Positions 21,258 to 32,209 of a DNA stretch of 64,000 nucleotides are shown in pieces. The notes under the pieces are model-generated. The model saw only the letters and a program-made list of their open reading frames with translations, had not been told where the DNA came from and ran no database searches. The first letter of the stretch is position 1. Each line of letters begins with the position of its first letter. The position numbers and the translations under genes are program-made. Origin of the DNA: Engraulis encrasicolus (taxonomy: Eukaryota > Chordata > Actinopteri > Clupeiformes > Engraulidae); NCBI RefSeq assembly GCF_034702125.1, contig NC_085865.1, forward strand, positions 25,477,567 through 25,541,566, read 5' to 3'.

Positions 21258-22952
21258 GTGGAAATCCAACATATCGCAGACACTCACTGCCCTCCTTTCA
21301 ACAGCCTCAACGGAGGTATGCAGAACACGGCTTTACCCCACACAGTGCATGTGGCAGGCCTTCTTCATCCTTTCCAAGGCAGGGCCGGGCTGCCCAAGGC
21401 CGCCCCCCCAAAGCTACACACCACACTCAGATGCGAGACTGAAGGTGTGCGGCCAGCGGCAAAGCGTTTCACCCCTCAACAACTGGATTACTGGCGTCTA
21501 ACAACATCAAACCCATGGGTACTAGACACTCTCACAAATGGTTACCGTCTCCAGTTTCGCCGCCGGCCTCCCCTGAACTCTGGGCTACGCGCCACATGTG
21601 TCAGAAGCCCAAAGCTCCGTTCAGCACTGCTTTCAGAGATACAATCCCTGCTAGACAAAAACGCCATCGAGGAGATAGACCCCAAAACACAACTAGGAGT
21701 ATTCTCCACTTACTTCGTCGTACCAAAGAAGGATGGCGGCCTTCGGCCTATACTGGACCTCCGCCGCCTAAACACGTACCTGAAAGAGCTGCCATTTCGC
21801 ATGCTGCGGACAGCAGATGTACTCCATTCAATAGAACCAAAAGATTGGTTTGTCACAGTCGATTTTAGAGATGCATATTTCCATGTGCCAATTGCCCCAC
21901 AACATCGTCTTTTTCTACGCTTCCACTTCGAGGGTCGCTCATTCCAATTCAAGGTGTTACCCTTTGGCCTATCCCTGGCCCCGCGGGTATTTACAAAATG
22001 CATGCGCGAGGCTCTTGCTCCACTTCTCCAGCAGGGCATGCGCGTCCTCCCTTACCTGGACGATTGGCTTCTCCTTGCTCGGTCTCCAGAGCAAGCCAAA
22101 GTGAACACACAGAGACTACTCGACCATATCTCAGCTCTTGGCCTCTCGGTGAACTACGAGAAGAGCACATTGCAACCCATGCAGTCCGCAGACTTCATAG
22201 GTATCTACTTAAATTCACTCTCCCAACAAGCATGTTTAACTCAGGGAAGAATATGCAACATACTGGGACTTGTGAGGCGTGTCATGTCGAGTCGGACTAT
22301 TCGCCATTGTCTGCTACTGCGCCTTGCGGGTATGCTAGCTGCTGCTACACCGCTGATACAGCTGGGGAGATTACATCTCAGACCTTTCCAGCGTTGGCTG
22401 AAGATGAGAAGGCTTTCAGCCCAAACACAGAAAAATGTACTGGTGTCGATCACGCCCAAGGGCGCTGCTTCCTTGCGCCCGTGGGCGCTAAGACCGTTTA
22501 TTCTCCAAGGCGTACCCCTCGGGCCCCCTCCGGCAAGGAGAGAAGTCATCACCACGGATGCCAGCCAGTATGGCTGGGGAGGTGTGTGGAACCACAATGG
22601 GGTACAAGGCATATGGCAGGACGAGCTCCGGGTCTACCACATAAATTACTTGGAACTGCGAGCTGTCTGGCTGACACTACAACACTTCCAAAAACCACTG
22701 AAACGCAAACATGTCCTGGTGCGAATGGACAACACGTCGACAGTTTATCATATCAACCATCAGGGAGGAGTAAGGTCACTAACTCTGAACAATCTCACTC
22801 GGAAGATATGGCTATGGGCGAATGCACACTTGCTTTCACTAAGAGCAATTCATGTGCCCGGGAAGGAAAACCAGACAGCAGATGCTCTGTCTCGGGGGAA
22901 ACCTCTCCTGGGGGAATGGCGTCTGAACCCAGAAGTGGTCCAAATGATCTGA
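21258..22952 (+). CDS. DIRS reverse transcriptase and RNase H (copy 2)
   Basis: This is an open frame of 564 codons (nominal start; no ATG decides it). RT boxes in order are FVVPKKDGGLRPILDLRRLN near 21715, FVTVDFRDAYFHVPI near 21850, FKVLPFGLSLAPRVF near 21950 and the polymerase motif LPYLDDWLLLAR near 22050. RNase H follows with TTDASQYGWGGVW near 22552, YLELRAV near 22645, RMDNTSTVYHI near 22725 and NQTADALSRG near 22870. The frame starts inside the gag tail, an overlap usual for DIRS elements. It ends at TGA 22950-22952, beyond which the same frame continues as the methyltransferase-like region. Copy 1 has the same stop. Confidence 0.9.
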   Translation: MEIQHIADTHCPPFNSLNGGMQNTALPHTVHVAGLLHPFQGRAGLPKAAPPKLHTTLRCETEGVRPAAKRFTPQQLDYWRLTTSNPWVLDTLTNGYRLQFRRRPPLNSGLRATCVRSPKLRSALLSEIQSLLDKNAIEEIDPKTQLGVFSTYFVVPKKDGGLRPILDLRRLNTYLKELPFRMLRTADVLHSIEPKDWFVTVDFRDAYFHVPIAPQHRLFLRFHFEGRSFQFKVLPFGLSLAPRVFTKCMREALAPLLQQGMRVLPYLDDWLLLARSPEQAKVNTQRLLDHISALGLSVNYEKSTLQPMQSADFIGIYLNSLSQQACLTQGRICNILGLVRRVMSSRTIRHCLLLRLAGMLAAATPLIQLGRLHLRPFQRWLKMRRLSAQTQKNVLVSITPKGAASLRPWALRPFILQGVPLGPPPARREVITTDASQYGWGGVWNHNGVQGIWQDELRVYHINYLELRAVWLTLQHFQKPLKRKHVLVRMDNTSTVYHINHQGGVRSLTLNNLTRKIWLWANAHLLSLRAIHVPGKENQTADALSRGKPLLGEWRLNPEVVQMI

Positions 22953-24316
22953 AACACGTACGGGAAGGCGGAGGTGGACCTGTTCGCCACCCGAATTACA
23001 ACTCATTGTCAGAGATGGTTTGCTCTACAGAACGAAGCAGGCTCTCTGGGGCAAGATGCTTTTCCTCTCTTGTGGCAGACGCCCCAAAGGATTCGACTGA
23101 CCAACCAACCTGCCCTTCTAATTGCACCATACCGTGTTCACAGTCCCTGGTTTTACCTCCTCCAGGCACTGCTGACGGGGCCACCCTGCCCTCTACCTGT
23201 CAGGGCAGACCTGCTGACACACCTGGACGGCCAGCTGTGGCACAATCACCCCCAGAGGCTGAAACTGTGGGTTTGGCCCTTGAGAGCACACCCAACCTAT
23301 TGGACTGTTCAGAAGGGGTCAGGGACACTATTTTAAATGCTCGTGCCCCATCTACACGCCTGTTATACGGCTCCAGGTGGAAATACTTCTCAATATGGTG
23401 CTCAGAACGCAACCTTGACCCACTGGGTTGTTCTGTAAACAACATTTTGGAATTCCTCCAAGGCCTTCTGGTCACAGGCCGTTCAGTATCCACTCTTCGG
23501 GGATATGTGGCAACAATGTCAGCTTACAAAGGAAAAATAGATGGGATGACAGTGGGCACACATCATTTGATTATAGCCTTCTTGAAAGGTGCAAAGCGCC
23601 TTCATCCACCGCGTAAATGTGTCGTTCCTCAATGGGACCTCAATCTTGTGCTGACGAGTGTATGCAGCCCTCCCTACGAACCCCTGGAAGGGACTGACAT
23701 TAAGTGGTTGTCAATGAAAACAGCTTTCCACATTGCAATAGCCTCTGCGAAAAGGGTTGGTGAATTACATGCCTTATCTGTCAGCCCACAGTGCCTTCAG
23801 TGGGGACCAGATCTCTCACATGTCACTCTGTGGCCAAACCCCACATTTTTACCCAAGGTCCTTGGCTCTGATTTTGTGAACAAACCACTTGCGTTGCCTT
23901 TGTTCAGTTCCTCAGACACAGCTCTGAACACGAGTCTATGCCCTGTTAGAGCACTAAGGCAATATGTCACAGCTACCTCAGCCTGGCGCACTACTGATCA
24001 GCTGTTTGTGCGCTTCAGTGAGAAATGTAGAGGAGCTGCCCTGTCTAAGGACAGACTCTCTCACTGGATTACAGACACCATAACATATGCATACTCCTCC
24101 ACTGGACGTGAGGTGCCACTTTCAGTTAAATGCCACTCCACCAGGTCTGTCTCTACCTCTTGGGCGGCCTTGCGTGGTGTTAGTTTGACAGACATTTGTT
24201 CAGCTGCGTCTTGGACGTCACCTTGTACATTCTCCAGATTTTACAGAGTTAATGTTGCTTCAAACTCTTGTGTTCAAGCTGTCTTGAGTACTGCCCCACC
24301 TGTTTCCTCAACTTAA
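22808..24316 (+). CDS. DIRS tyrosine recombinase (copy 2)
   Basis: This is the same recombinase as in copy 1, from the corresponding ATG. The open frame extends further upstream, but there it only shadows RT. The catalytic set is complete: Arg in SAKRVGELHAL (near 23745), His and Arg in KCHSTRSVSTSWA (near 24130) and Tyr in TFSRFYRVNV (near 24230). It ends with TAA at 24314-24316, about 200 bp upstream of the internal complementary region. It would act in the nucleus to insert the circular element at GTT-containing sites. Confidence 0.88.
   Translation: MAMGECTLAFTKSNSCAREGKPDSRCSVSGETSPGGMASEPRSGPNDLKHVREGGGGPVRHPNYNSLSEMVCSTERSRLSGARCFSSLVADAPKDSTDQPTCPSNCTIPCSQSLVLPPPGTADGATLPSTCQGRPADTPGRPAVAQSPPEAETVGLALESTPNLLDCSEGVRDTILNARAPSTRLLYGSRWKYFSIWCSERNLDPLGCSVNNILEFLQGLLVTGRSVSTLRGYVATMSAYKGKIDGMTVGTHHLIIAFLKGAKRLHPPRKCVVPQWDLNLVLTSVCSPPYEPLEGTDIKWLSMKTAFHIAIASAKRVGELHALSVSPQCLQWGPDLSHVTLWPNPTFLPKVLGSDFVNKPLALPLFSSSDTALNTSLCPVRALRQYVTATSAWRTTDQLFVRFSEKCRGAALSKDRLSHWITDTITYAYSSTGREVPLSVKCHSTRSVSTSWAALRGVSLTDICSAASWTSPCTFSRFYRVNVASNSCVQAVLSTAPPVSST
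22953..23336 (+). pseudogene. DIRS methyltransferase-like region after an in-frame TGA
   Basis: Directly after TGA 22950-22952 and in the same frame as RNase H, sequence typical of the DIRS DAM-methylase-like domain continues (NTYGKAEVDLFATR, then LLIAPYRVHSPWFY). In related elements this is fused to RNase H. It is shorter than usual here and ends at 23336, overlapping the recombinase frame. A change from TGG to TGA would explain the stop; that is inference. The equivalent in copy 1 is about 1189-1572. Confidence 0.6.
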
Positions 24317-24520
24317 GTTCAGAACAGGGGCAGCTTTGGTTCATTACCTATGGGTGAGAGTTGGACTCTCCACTCTATTGATGTCACCCACATTTGATGT
24401 TCAATAAAATGGGATAAAGAACCTACTGTTTCTTGTGTGTTATTCCCTACAGTGTATTATTGGGATGATTAACACCATGTTATTGCTTAGGCCCTCGTGA
24501 CAACTTGTTAATTAGTCTTC

Positions 24521-24620
24521 CACACAGTAAGAAACGCCGTCTGGCGGTATGAAGACAAGGAAGTAGAACGCTGGTTATGTATGTAACCGTGGTTCTACGA
24601 CTGGTGGAAGACCGCCAGAC
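24521..24620 (+). repeat. DIRS internal complementary region, copy 2
   Basis: This has the same layout as 10434-10533: the complement of the left end followed by the complement of the right end, meeting at GTAGAACGCTGG. Confidence 0.85.
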
Positions 24621-24664
24621 ATGTAGGTCACTCAGGCCTCTGGTTCTGGCGAGAAAAGCTCCAA

Positions 24665-24844
24665 GCGAGGTTTGACGTGGGCATGGCTATTTATAGACTT
24701 GAGCCACGTCATCGGTCACGAGGTGACAACTTTGATATAAACTCTCGGCAAAGATGCGGCTAGCGCAAGGATATTCACACGGTAAGAAACGCCGTCTGGC
24801 GGTCTTCCACCAGTCGTAGAACCACGGTTACATACGTAACCAGC
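24665..24844 (-). repeat. DIRS right inverted terminal repeat, copy 2
   Basis: This is inverted relative to 15379-15517 and ends at ACCAGC before GTT 24845-24847. It includes TATTTATAG, the complement of the left TATA region. Confidence 0.85.
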
Positions 24845-27800
24845 GTTCTTAGCTTAGTGTCTAGTTGTTGTTTTCCTGTATGTCATTATTGATTCGTTTT
24901 TTATTCTTTAACGTGGACAAGAAGTTATTTATTTCGTATGGATATGGATATGGATATGGAGAAGTCTGCGCGTTGCTATGGACGCTATGGACGCTGCAAC
25001 ATTGTTTAGACCTAGGCCTACTCGCAGAGCCAGCTGATAAATCTGCGGAAGTTTGCTGATTCTGCCGCTGTTCATGTGGACCTTCCAAAAGAAGGAAGGA
25101 TGTCTTGTGCTTCAGCCCGTGGTGCTGCACAGTCCAGACCGTAGAATGAAGAAAGACCGGCGTCTTCTTCAGAGTCACTTTGTGCACCGAAACGTCAGTC
25201 ACTTGAGCACCATAAAATAAAAAACCTCGAATAGTAGGCTATGTTGTGTGCTCCGGTCATCCCTGGGTCTAGTCACTGAGAAGTAGCCCAGTCTTTCTTC
25301 ATTCCAAAAGAAGTTTTCAGCTTTCGAGGATGTAGAGCAGGGGTCGCAGTCAAGGCCAAGCGAAGGGAGAAGAAATGGAGATATAAGCCCTCTGTCCCAG
25401 CAATTATTATGGGAAACGTGAATTCGCTGACCAACAAAACTGACGAGCTGACTACAGTAGACCGCCCTGGTAAGAAACCAAAAGCTGTTTAGAGAAGCGA
25501 GAGAAACATGGCTAACTAGTCTCACTCCTACTTCTAATGTGGACATACCGGGCTTCAACGTAGTTAGACTGGAAGCCCAGGCTACACTGTATTCCCCAAC
25601 AGTACTATGAACTAGAAAAGTTTACGCTGTAGTACTCAATATTGCAAAAATGTCCAGATGACATACACATTTTAGGTGTTCTCAGCAGATTTTCAGGTAC
25701 CAATAAATTAACTCTGGTTGGCACTGTGTTTTTAAGTACAACTGACATCCTAACACAATGTCTTTGAGTTTGTAGATTGGAACTCTACTGGCATATGAGT
25801 GGTTAGATGTCATGACAACAGCTGAGGCGACAATGGAGTAGTGGTTAAACAGCTGGTCTTCAACCTCAAAAGTTGCAAGTTCAATCCCCAACATGGAGAT
25901 AACCTTACCTACTTTTATACTTCCTGGAACATGGTATGAAAATGTTCAGATGGCCACCAGACCCGTGACTCCAGTTTAATTAGCAATATTTTTCACATTT
26001 AATTTCGAGCGAAATTACAAAAGAACAATGCTTAGGTAAAGCAAGACAACGTTTGAGCTGCTGTGGTCTGGATAGGGGAATGGCCACAAGATCAGAGGAT
26101 TGCAGGTTTGAATCCTGTAATACCAATAAAAAAACACTCCAGTAGATATTGTTTATTTTTCCCGAAACTGTGAAAGTTACAAATTCTTTAAATCATGTCA
26201 GTTGGAACTCTATGAGACTATGGATGTCAGCATGTTGTGCTTGGGCAGTCATGGACTAACAGTTAATCAGTTGGCCTTGAAACGTGATGGTTTCATGTTC
26301 AATTCCCAGCACGGGATGTTGGTTAAAAAAAATAAAAATCACATTCAAACATTATTGTTTTGGTATGTCAGTTGGCCGGATTTGAAGTGGAAAGTACAGC
26401 TCTAGGCCACTTTATTAGAATAGCATGAAGAAGTTGATTTATTTCCATAATTCCATCAATAATGTTAAACTGTCATGGATTATACATTCATGGCCCAGTT
26501 TTTTAACTATTCCAATCATTAAATTGTTTATTTTTAAGTTACATATTTTGGTCTTCCAGCTGTGTTCCTGTTGAACTGTTTCGTAGGCCGGATGCCCGAT
26601 CAGCATTTTCTTCACTCACCCCAAAATGTTTTCTCTCTCCATCATCTGTATCTACATCCTCATTTCCTCTTGTTCTCATGTTTATCATCTCACCTTTGTT
26701 TTTCTCTCTGTCTTGGCCTTGATTGTTCCTGTGTTTGTCTAGTTTTTGTGTAGGCCTACTTGCTGCTTGGCTTTGCTCATGTCCCTTTTTAATTCCACCC
26801 CACTTGTCCCCTGCATTCATATCTCCAAGCAGGTCGTCCTCCAGTGTAGTTTTAGCCTGTGTCACTTGTTTTTCTGCTTTTTGTCTCTGTGCATCCTGGA
26901 GAAATGGTGGTTCATTTGATTGAATGATATCTTTCTTCTCTCCTCCATGTTGTCTCATGTCTGTCAGCCAGTCAATTTGTGTCTGCGTGCCACGCGATTT
27001 CTGTTTCAGCTCCGTCTGAGTGTGATCAGGGCTGCACTTAGGTGCCTCTATTTTCCTCCTGCGTCCATGTTTGATTTGCCTCAGCAATACCTGCTCCATC
27101 TCTCTCGAGTCCTGTCTGTTTTTCTCAAGCAGACGTTCCATTTTCTTTGTCATAGAGTTCCATCGAAATAAGTTTTCCAGGTGCCTCATCCTGTCCTCGT
27201 GCATTTTCTGGTTAGCTTCGTCTATCCTAAAGTATATATCCTTCATGTCCCTGAAATCCAGCTCCTCTTTGTACCCCTCCATTCGCATCTCCACAGGTTT
27301 TCTCTCGTCACCTCTCAGAAAACCTATTAGCCGGTCGTTTAATTGGTCCAGCACTCTGTGCCGCTCACTCCACCAATTCTCCATGTTGTTAAGATTGATC
27401 ACCTCTGAGTCTTGTGTTTGAGGAAGACAGAGAAATACTATACGTAGTCTGTGTTTCACTTCAGCATAAATAATAAATTAATACTTGTAGACACAGTATA
27501 TATCAAATGTAGCCTACCTTAGCCACCATATCACCACAAAAATATTATTGTATCATCCTAGCAAATGAGCTGCTGTCCTGTCAGACATGTCTTTCCAAAT
27601 GAAGATTCCCCTTTGAGCAGCAACATTCCACTGTGGTCATTATGACATCACGCTTCCATAATAAGTGTCATCAGAGAGGAAAGAAGAGGAGAGCAGCAAC
27701 TCCCCCTATTATGATGTCACCACGGCACCATTTTGGTTTTGGTAAAGTGTGTTGGCAGTGGTAGCTAGCGAGTAAACAATACCCGCGTAGACCTAATCAG

Positions 27801-28540
27801 TATGTGGTCATATTGAATTTTAAGGGATAAAAATTACCCACCAATGTAATCAGGAGAAATAGGCCTTTCAAATTACATTTGATAAGACACAATAAATATA
27901 TTTAAGTGTAGGCCTAACAAACATTAATTTTAAATAATATTGTTAAATAATCACCCCAATGTTTATCTAGAATCATGCTTTTGAAAAGTTTCACCCATAT
28001 TTTCAGAAATTTCTGTGGTAGATATTCACAATTTCGTGATCTACATGCAGAATGCAGAATGAATGTGTGATCTATGCTTCAAAAGTTATTGTAAGTTTAT
28101 TGGCAACTGTAGGCCTACCTTTTGTTGTAGCCTGTATCAGCCCAGTGCTCTAATCATTCTAGCATGCAATATTTTCTTAACCAATAACAATAAAATGTCA
28201 ATGTAACTTAATTCATAAAAATCAGTTATGTAAATAACAAGAATGATTATAGCTGTGAAAAAATGATGTGGTGACTTTACAAATATGAATATGTTAATAT
28301 GTGCTTATTATATTGTACAGCTCCTTTGTTCTGCATAACAGCAAAATAACAGACACTGACTCAAGACAAAAAATAATTTTAGTTTATATAAATATCAGTA
28401 TAGGTAATCAATATCCAAGTTATTCATCATATATCATTCACATATTTATAGACATATTAGGCACATCAATAGGGGCATGCATACAGTAGCAGTAATGTAG
28501 GCCCTACCACTTAACCATATAATGTAGCGTTTCTCAACGG
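24845..28540. repeat. Duplicated flanking segment, unit 2 (matches 10758-14874)
   Basis: This is the second copy of the DIRS-flanking segment, with the coiled-coil coding exon and tRNA-like modules. It lacks the 278-bp MITE and the 166-bp hAT element of unit 1, giving clean empty sites. Similarity stops at 28540, inside the end of a hAT-like MITE. Confidence 0.9.
26539..27384 (-). CDS. Unrecognised coiled-coil protein, unit 2
   Basis: This is the intact paralogue or allele of the 12457-13302 frame: 281 codons with the same start context and the same acceptor-like AG upstream. Over the 306-codon open frame I see five substitutions (one Cys/Arg upstream of the chosen start, then Glu/Lys, Arg/Lys, Arg/Thr, Lys/Thr). 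No frameshift or stop separates the copies. Without a recognised domain I assign no function; a 3' terminal exon of a cytoskeletal, scaffold or immune-related coiled-coil protein would all fit. Confidence 0.6.
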   Translation of the reverse strand: MENWWSERHRVLDQLNDRLIGFLRGDERKPVEMRMEGYKEELDFRDMKDIYFRIDEANQKMHEDRMRHLENLFRWNSMTKKMERLLEKNRQDSREMEQVLLRQIKHGRRRKIEAPKCSPDHTQTELKQKSRGTQTQIDWLTDMRQHGGEKKDIIQSNEPPFLQDAQRQKAEKQVTQAKTTLEDDLLGDMNAGDKWGGIKKGHEQSQAASRPTQKLDKHRNNQGQDREKNKGEMINMRTRGNEDVDTDDGERKHFGVSEENADRASGLRNSSTGTQLEDQNM

Positions 28541-29100
28541 CCAGGACAATAGGCGACAGGACAATAGGCCTACTTTTCCCAGTCATAGACTCTGTATGTG
28601 CATTTCAATCATTATTTTCAGCACTTTCCTTTGGATATTGCAAGGTGGCCAACTTTATTTTCATTTGTTTTAGTTTAGTCAACCTTTGTAAACATGTATG
28701 TAAGGAAATAGGACAGAATAGTGCTGAAAGTAGTTAATCGTTCATGAATATCACCTTATAGTACAATGTGATAATGCATGAAAACAAGTCATTTTGGAAA
28801 AATGGCGGCCATATTGAATTCTGAGCAAAAATTGACGTGGCCCCATGTTTTAATTTCTTCCAATAGGGCTTCTGGTTTTCCCAGCTGATGACCTGTCTAA
28901 TAGAGATATCAAAAATAAAACTGCTCATCTCTGCCCCAAAAGGCAAGCCCGCTTCCAGCATTTTCTGTGAGAATGCAATCTAGTTATTACTTTATTTTCT
29001 ATTTGATATACATAGCCTATGAATTCTACTTTATTCTTGAATAACTATTCTTATTTTATGTTTTAATTATTCTCCTATTTTTAGTTGTGATGTATAAATT
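28541..29100. other. Non-coding stretch, no recognised element
   Basis: This is A/T-rich DNA. A short direct repeat CAGGACAATAGG lies at 28542-28565. No coding frame is supported. Confidence 0.4.
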
Positions 29101-29205
29101 CATTGATGCTTTGTTATTACTTTTTCTACTGTTCTTTTCTTTATCTTCTCTGTTTTTGACCTTGGGTATCTTGAAAGGTGCTTAAAATAAAATGTATGTT
29201 GTCCT
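29100..29205 (+). repeat. L2-like LINE 3' end
   Basis: GACCTTGGGTATCTTGAAAG followed by GTGCTTAAAATAAAATGTAT matches, with changes, the 3' tail seen in reverse at 31075-31110. It is a 5'-truncated LINE tail on the plus strand. Confidence 0.6.
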
Positions 29206-29370
29206 AAAATAGAGGAAGTTGACCTCTGTCCTCAGACAAAATTGTGGACTGTCCTGGGAGCAGATGAGATGTAGGCTAATAGCCAAATGTATGTTATACC
29301 GGTATACTGTGCTACCTCAAGTTGAAAGTTGCCCTAAGAACAGAAATATGCGACCTCGGCCATGGAGTAA

Positions 29371-29874
29371 AGGCCAATTTATACTTATTGGCGCTGACGG
29401 TTACAGAGCCTGTGCAACCGTCTGTGCGCGACCACACCCCCCGCGCAGAGGCTCTGCAACCGTCGTCGCGCGCCTCAAAAAAATCCTGACTACGCGACAG
29501 ACGGTTGCGAAGGTCGCAGAGAAAAGGCGCTGTGATAGGTCGTCTCGATACTTCCTTCTTCTCGTGGCGGCACAGTTCCGGTAGTTTACGAGAGCCAAAC
29601 TGTCAATATTCTGTGGAATACGAACACTTTCTTTCTAGTCTGTGTAAATAAATGAAGCTACAATGACTGAATTAGTAAGTAGCAAACAAACACTACATCA
29701 GTTTAGCACTCGCAGCACAATGCCTGCAGTCTGACTACTGTAGGCCTACTGTAGCCTTGTAGCTATGTAGCCAAATGTAGCTAACGACATGACACCTCGT
29801 GCGCAGATCTATAACATCAACAGTGGTTAGCGACCGTAAGCAACAGGCGCCGTTGCTGAACTATAATCTGCCCT
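29371..29874. mobile_element. Possible MITE, 504 bp (PIF-like or TA-targeting)
   Basis: The left end AGGCCAATTTATACTTATTG and the right end, reverse-complemented AGGGCAGATTATAGTTCAGC, are imperfect inverted repeats. They are flanked by TAA and TTA. Satellite sequence stops and resumes at these ends, supporting an insertion. The interior is GC-rich (CGTCTGTGCGCG). Confidence 0.45.
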
Positions 29875-30300
29875 TTAGGAGAGATACACCTGCCCTCAGA
29901 TAAAATTGAGGCAAACAATTATCTCTGACTTGGTACCAGATGAGATGGAATAGAGAAATGTATAGTAACTCATTGATGCCTGATGTTGCGTTGCGCAAAA
30001 TTGGCCCTGGCCCTGGCATTCTGTTTGTTTGAGATGAATGAACACATTGTAATGAAAGATGATGGTCTTAGCGTTTAAATGCAACTTAGTGCATGAGCTT
30101 ATTTTATGTGCTTCAGAAGCAGATTTTTATAGGCTGAGCGCAGCTTTTCTTTAAAAGGGCTCAGGCATTCAGTACCCTTTTTTGCAGATGCCTTAGGCGT
30201 CAATGGGTTAATTTATATAATATGCATTACAGTACCCCAAGTTGCCCTACGAACAGAAAAAAATTGACCTCTGCCCTGTGACCAGGAGAGATGCATGCGC

Positions 30301-30414
<114 letters not shown>

Positions 30415-30879
30415 CAATGATCTTCCAAATCATGAAATAATGTTCCTCATTCACTACCCTAAATGCCTTAAGGGAACAGTCCACCATTTTTTTGATTTTC
30501 ACATATTCAGTATTTCCAAGCATTATTCATGAATGTGCATATCATTTTTGTATGCCTATATGTGTTTGCATTGCCTAGTTTAAAAGTATAGCCAAATTAA
30601 GCGTGCAATGCGAGTCTATGGGAACAAACAAAACATTCTCAAATGTACGATTATCTAATCCTGTCCTGTGATAACTTGTGGCTTGATGGTAATGTTCCCA
30701 TTTACTTGGTGATTGTGCTAAGCTATGCTAATAATTCTGATCCAATAAAATTAAGTACTGAAAAATTGAGAAGAAAATGATACGCATACAGTGTGACACA
30801 AAAATATACACTGCAAGTAGAGAACATTTTAGAACATGAAATGTACTGTACCTGTGTGAAATACTGTATCAGCACCGAC

Positions 30880-31015
30880 ATATTATTTCCTTTGTCATCC
30901 AAGTTTGTGCTACTGTTCTGTCTGACTTGCCTTGCCAAATGAAGATTCTACTTTGATCAGCAGCGCAATATTCTACTCCTCTATGACATCACACTCCCAT
31001 AACATCATCATACTT
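30880..31015 (-). pseudogene. Diverged third copy of the coiled-coil gene's 5' region
   Basis: The stretch with CCAAATGAAGATTC, TTTGATCAGCAGC and CTATGACATCACACTCCCATA aligns, with many changes, to 13480-13580 and 27565-27661, the region upstream of the coiled-coil exon in both units. On the minus strand it includes the same TGATGTCATA (CRE-like) stretch. The coding exon is not found nearby, so this is a relic or a separate promoter-type repeat. Confidence 0.5.
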
Positions 31016-31034
31016 CTATTTCATGCATCACCTG

Positions 31035-31740
31035 TTGTTAAATGCTGTTCATTAATAATAATAATAATACATTTTATTTTGAGCGCCTTTCAAAATACCC
31101 AAGGACACTTTACAATCAAAAACAAATACATAACAATAGGGAAAGTATAACAGAGCTTCAGTGAATTAACAATAGGAGAGTAATGAGAGTAATTAAAATG
31201 CAAAAATAAAAATAAAAATAAAAAGTACAATAAAAATAAATGTTTCAAGATAACAAAAAGAAGCAGAATGCAAATTGAAAATAAAATAAAAATGGAAAGT
31301 GGAAAAAAAGTGGAAAAGTGGAAGTGCCTGTCAGTGAAATTGAAAAGCAGAAGTGAAAAGGTGTGTCCAGCTGAGATTTGAAAGTGGACAGTGTAGAACA
31401 CTGTCGAAGTGACAGTGGGAGAGAATTCCAGAGTTTGGGACCAACAACACTAAATGCCCTGTCACCCATGGTGCGCAGGTGTGTGGAGGGAACTGTAAGG
31501 AAGAGTGAGTCAGTGGAGCGTAGTGTGCGGGTGGGATTGTATGGGGTGAGGAGACTTGTGATGTAGGAGGGTGCAAGGTTGTGCTGGGCCTTGTATACGA
31601 GGAGGAGAATTTTGAAATGGATAGGTGAATGGATAGGAAGCCAGTGTAATTGATAGAGGATAGGGGTAATGTGATGCCAGGGTCTGGTGTGTGTAAGTAA
31701 TCTAGCTGCTGAGTTTTGAATGTATTGAAGACATTGCCCC
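31035..31740 (-). pseudogene. LINE (L2/Rex-like) C-terminus and 3' tail
   Basis: On the minus strand the frame ending at 31245 has the characteristic end of a fish non-LTR reverse transcriptase: LQYIQNSAARLLT, ILYQLHWLPIHSPIHFKILL, and RAFSVVGPKLWNSLPLSLRQ. The 3' UTR follows, ending in an (ATT)n-type tail (31050-31075). It is 5' truncated near 31740, where satellite sequence resumes. Confidence 0.8.
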
Positions 31741-32209
31741 CTTAAAAACGCTGTCTCTGCCCTATAGATAACTACCCTATGCTGCCCTAGGAGCAGAAAA
31801 TATGACCGCTGCAGGGCCATACAAAATTATGCCAAACAATGGTCTCTGCCCTGGAACCAGAAAAGATTGAATACCCAAATTTATATTTTAAAAAATACAC
31901 TACACAATTCCAAGTTGGCCGAAAATCATAAAAGGTTGCATTTTCCCTGGAACAAGAAGAGATTAGCCTGTCCTCAGACAAAATTGTGGCAAACAATGGT
32001 GTCTGCTCTCCCTGAAACCAGAAAAGATTGAATAGCCAACTTTATGTTTTAAAAATACACTACACAATTCCAAGTTTCTCTAGTTATAAAATGTGACCTT
32101 TTCCCTGGGACAAGGAGAAATTAACCTTCGCTCAGACAAAATTGTGAAACAATGGTCTCTGCCCAGCAGATAAGAATAGCTAAATTCATATTTTAAAAAT
32201 ACACTATGA

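Larger units (their letters stand above)
15359..24844 (+). mobile_element. DIRS-type retrotransposon copy 2 (complete, gag interrupted)
   Basis: The element begins with GTTCTACTTCC and ends ...AACCAGC followed by GTT. It has a left inverted repeat with a TATA box, gag, overlapping RT-RNase H, a methyltransferase-like remnant, tyrosine recombinase, an internal complementary region (24521-24620) and a right inverted repeat. This is the standard DIRS plan: no LTRs, no DDE integrase. The gag is split by a 3.69-kb insertion (16518-20207) and has frame breaks, so this copy is probably not autonomous. Confidence 0.9.

Noticed and set aside
21998..24316. A 772-codon frame as one protein
   Set aside because: Its first 270 codons or so only shadow the reverse transcriptase and RNase H in another frame. 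The recombinase part starts much later, so I annotated from ATG 22808.
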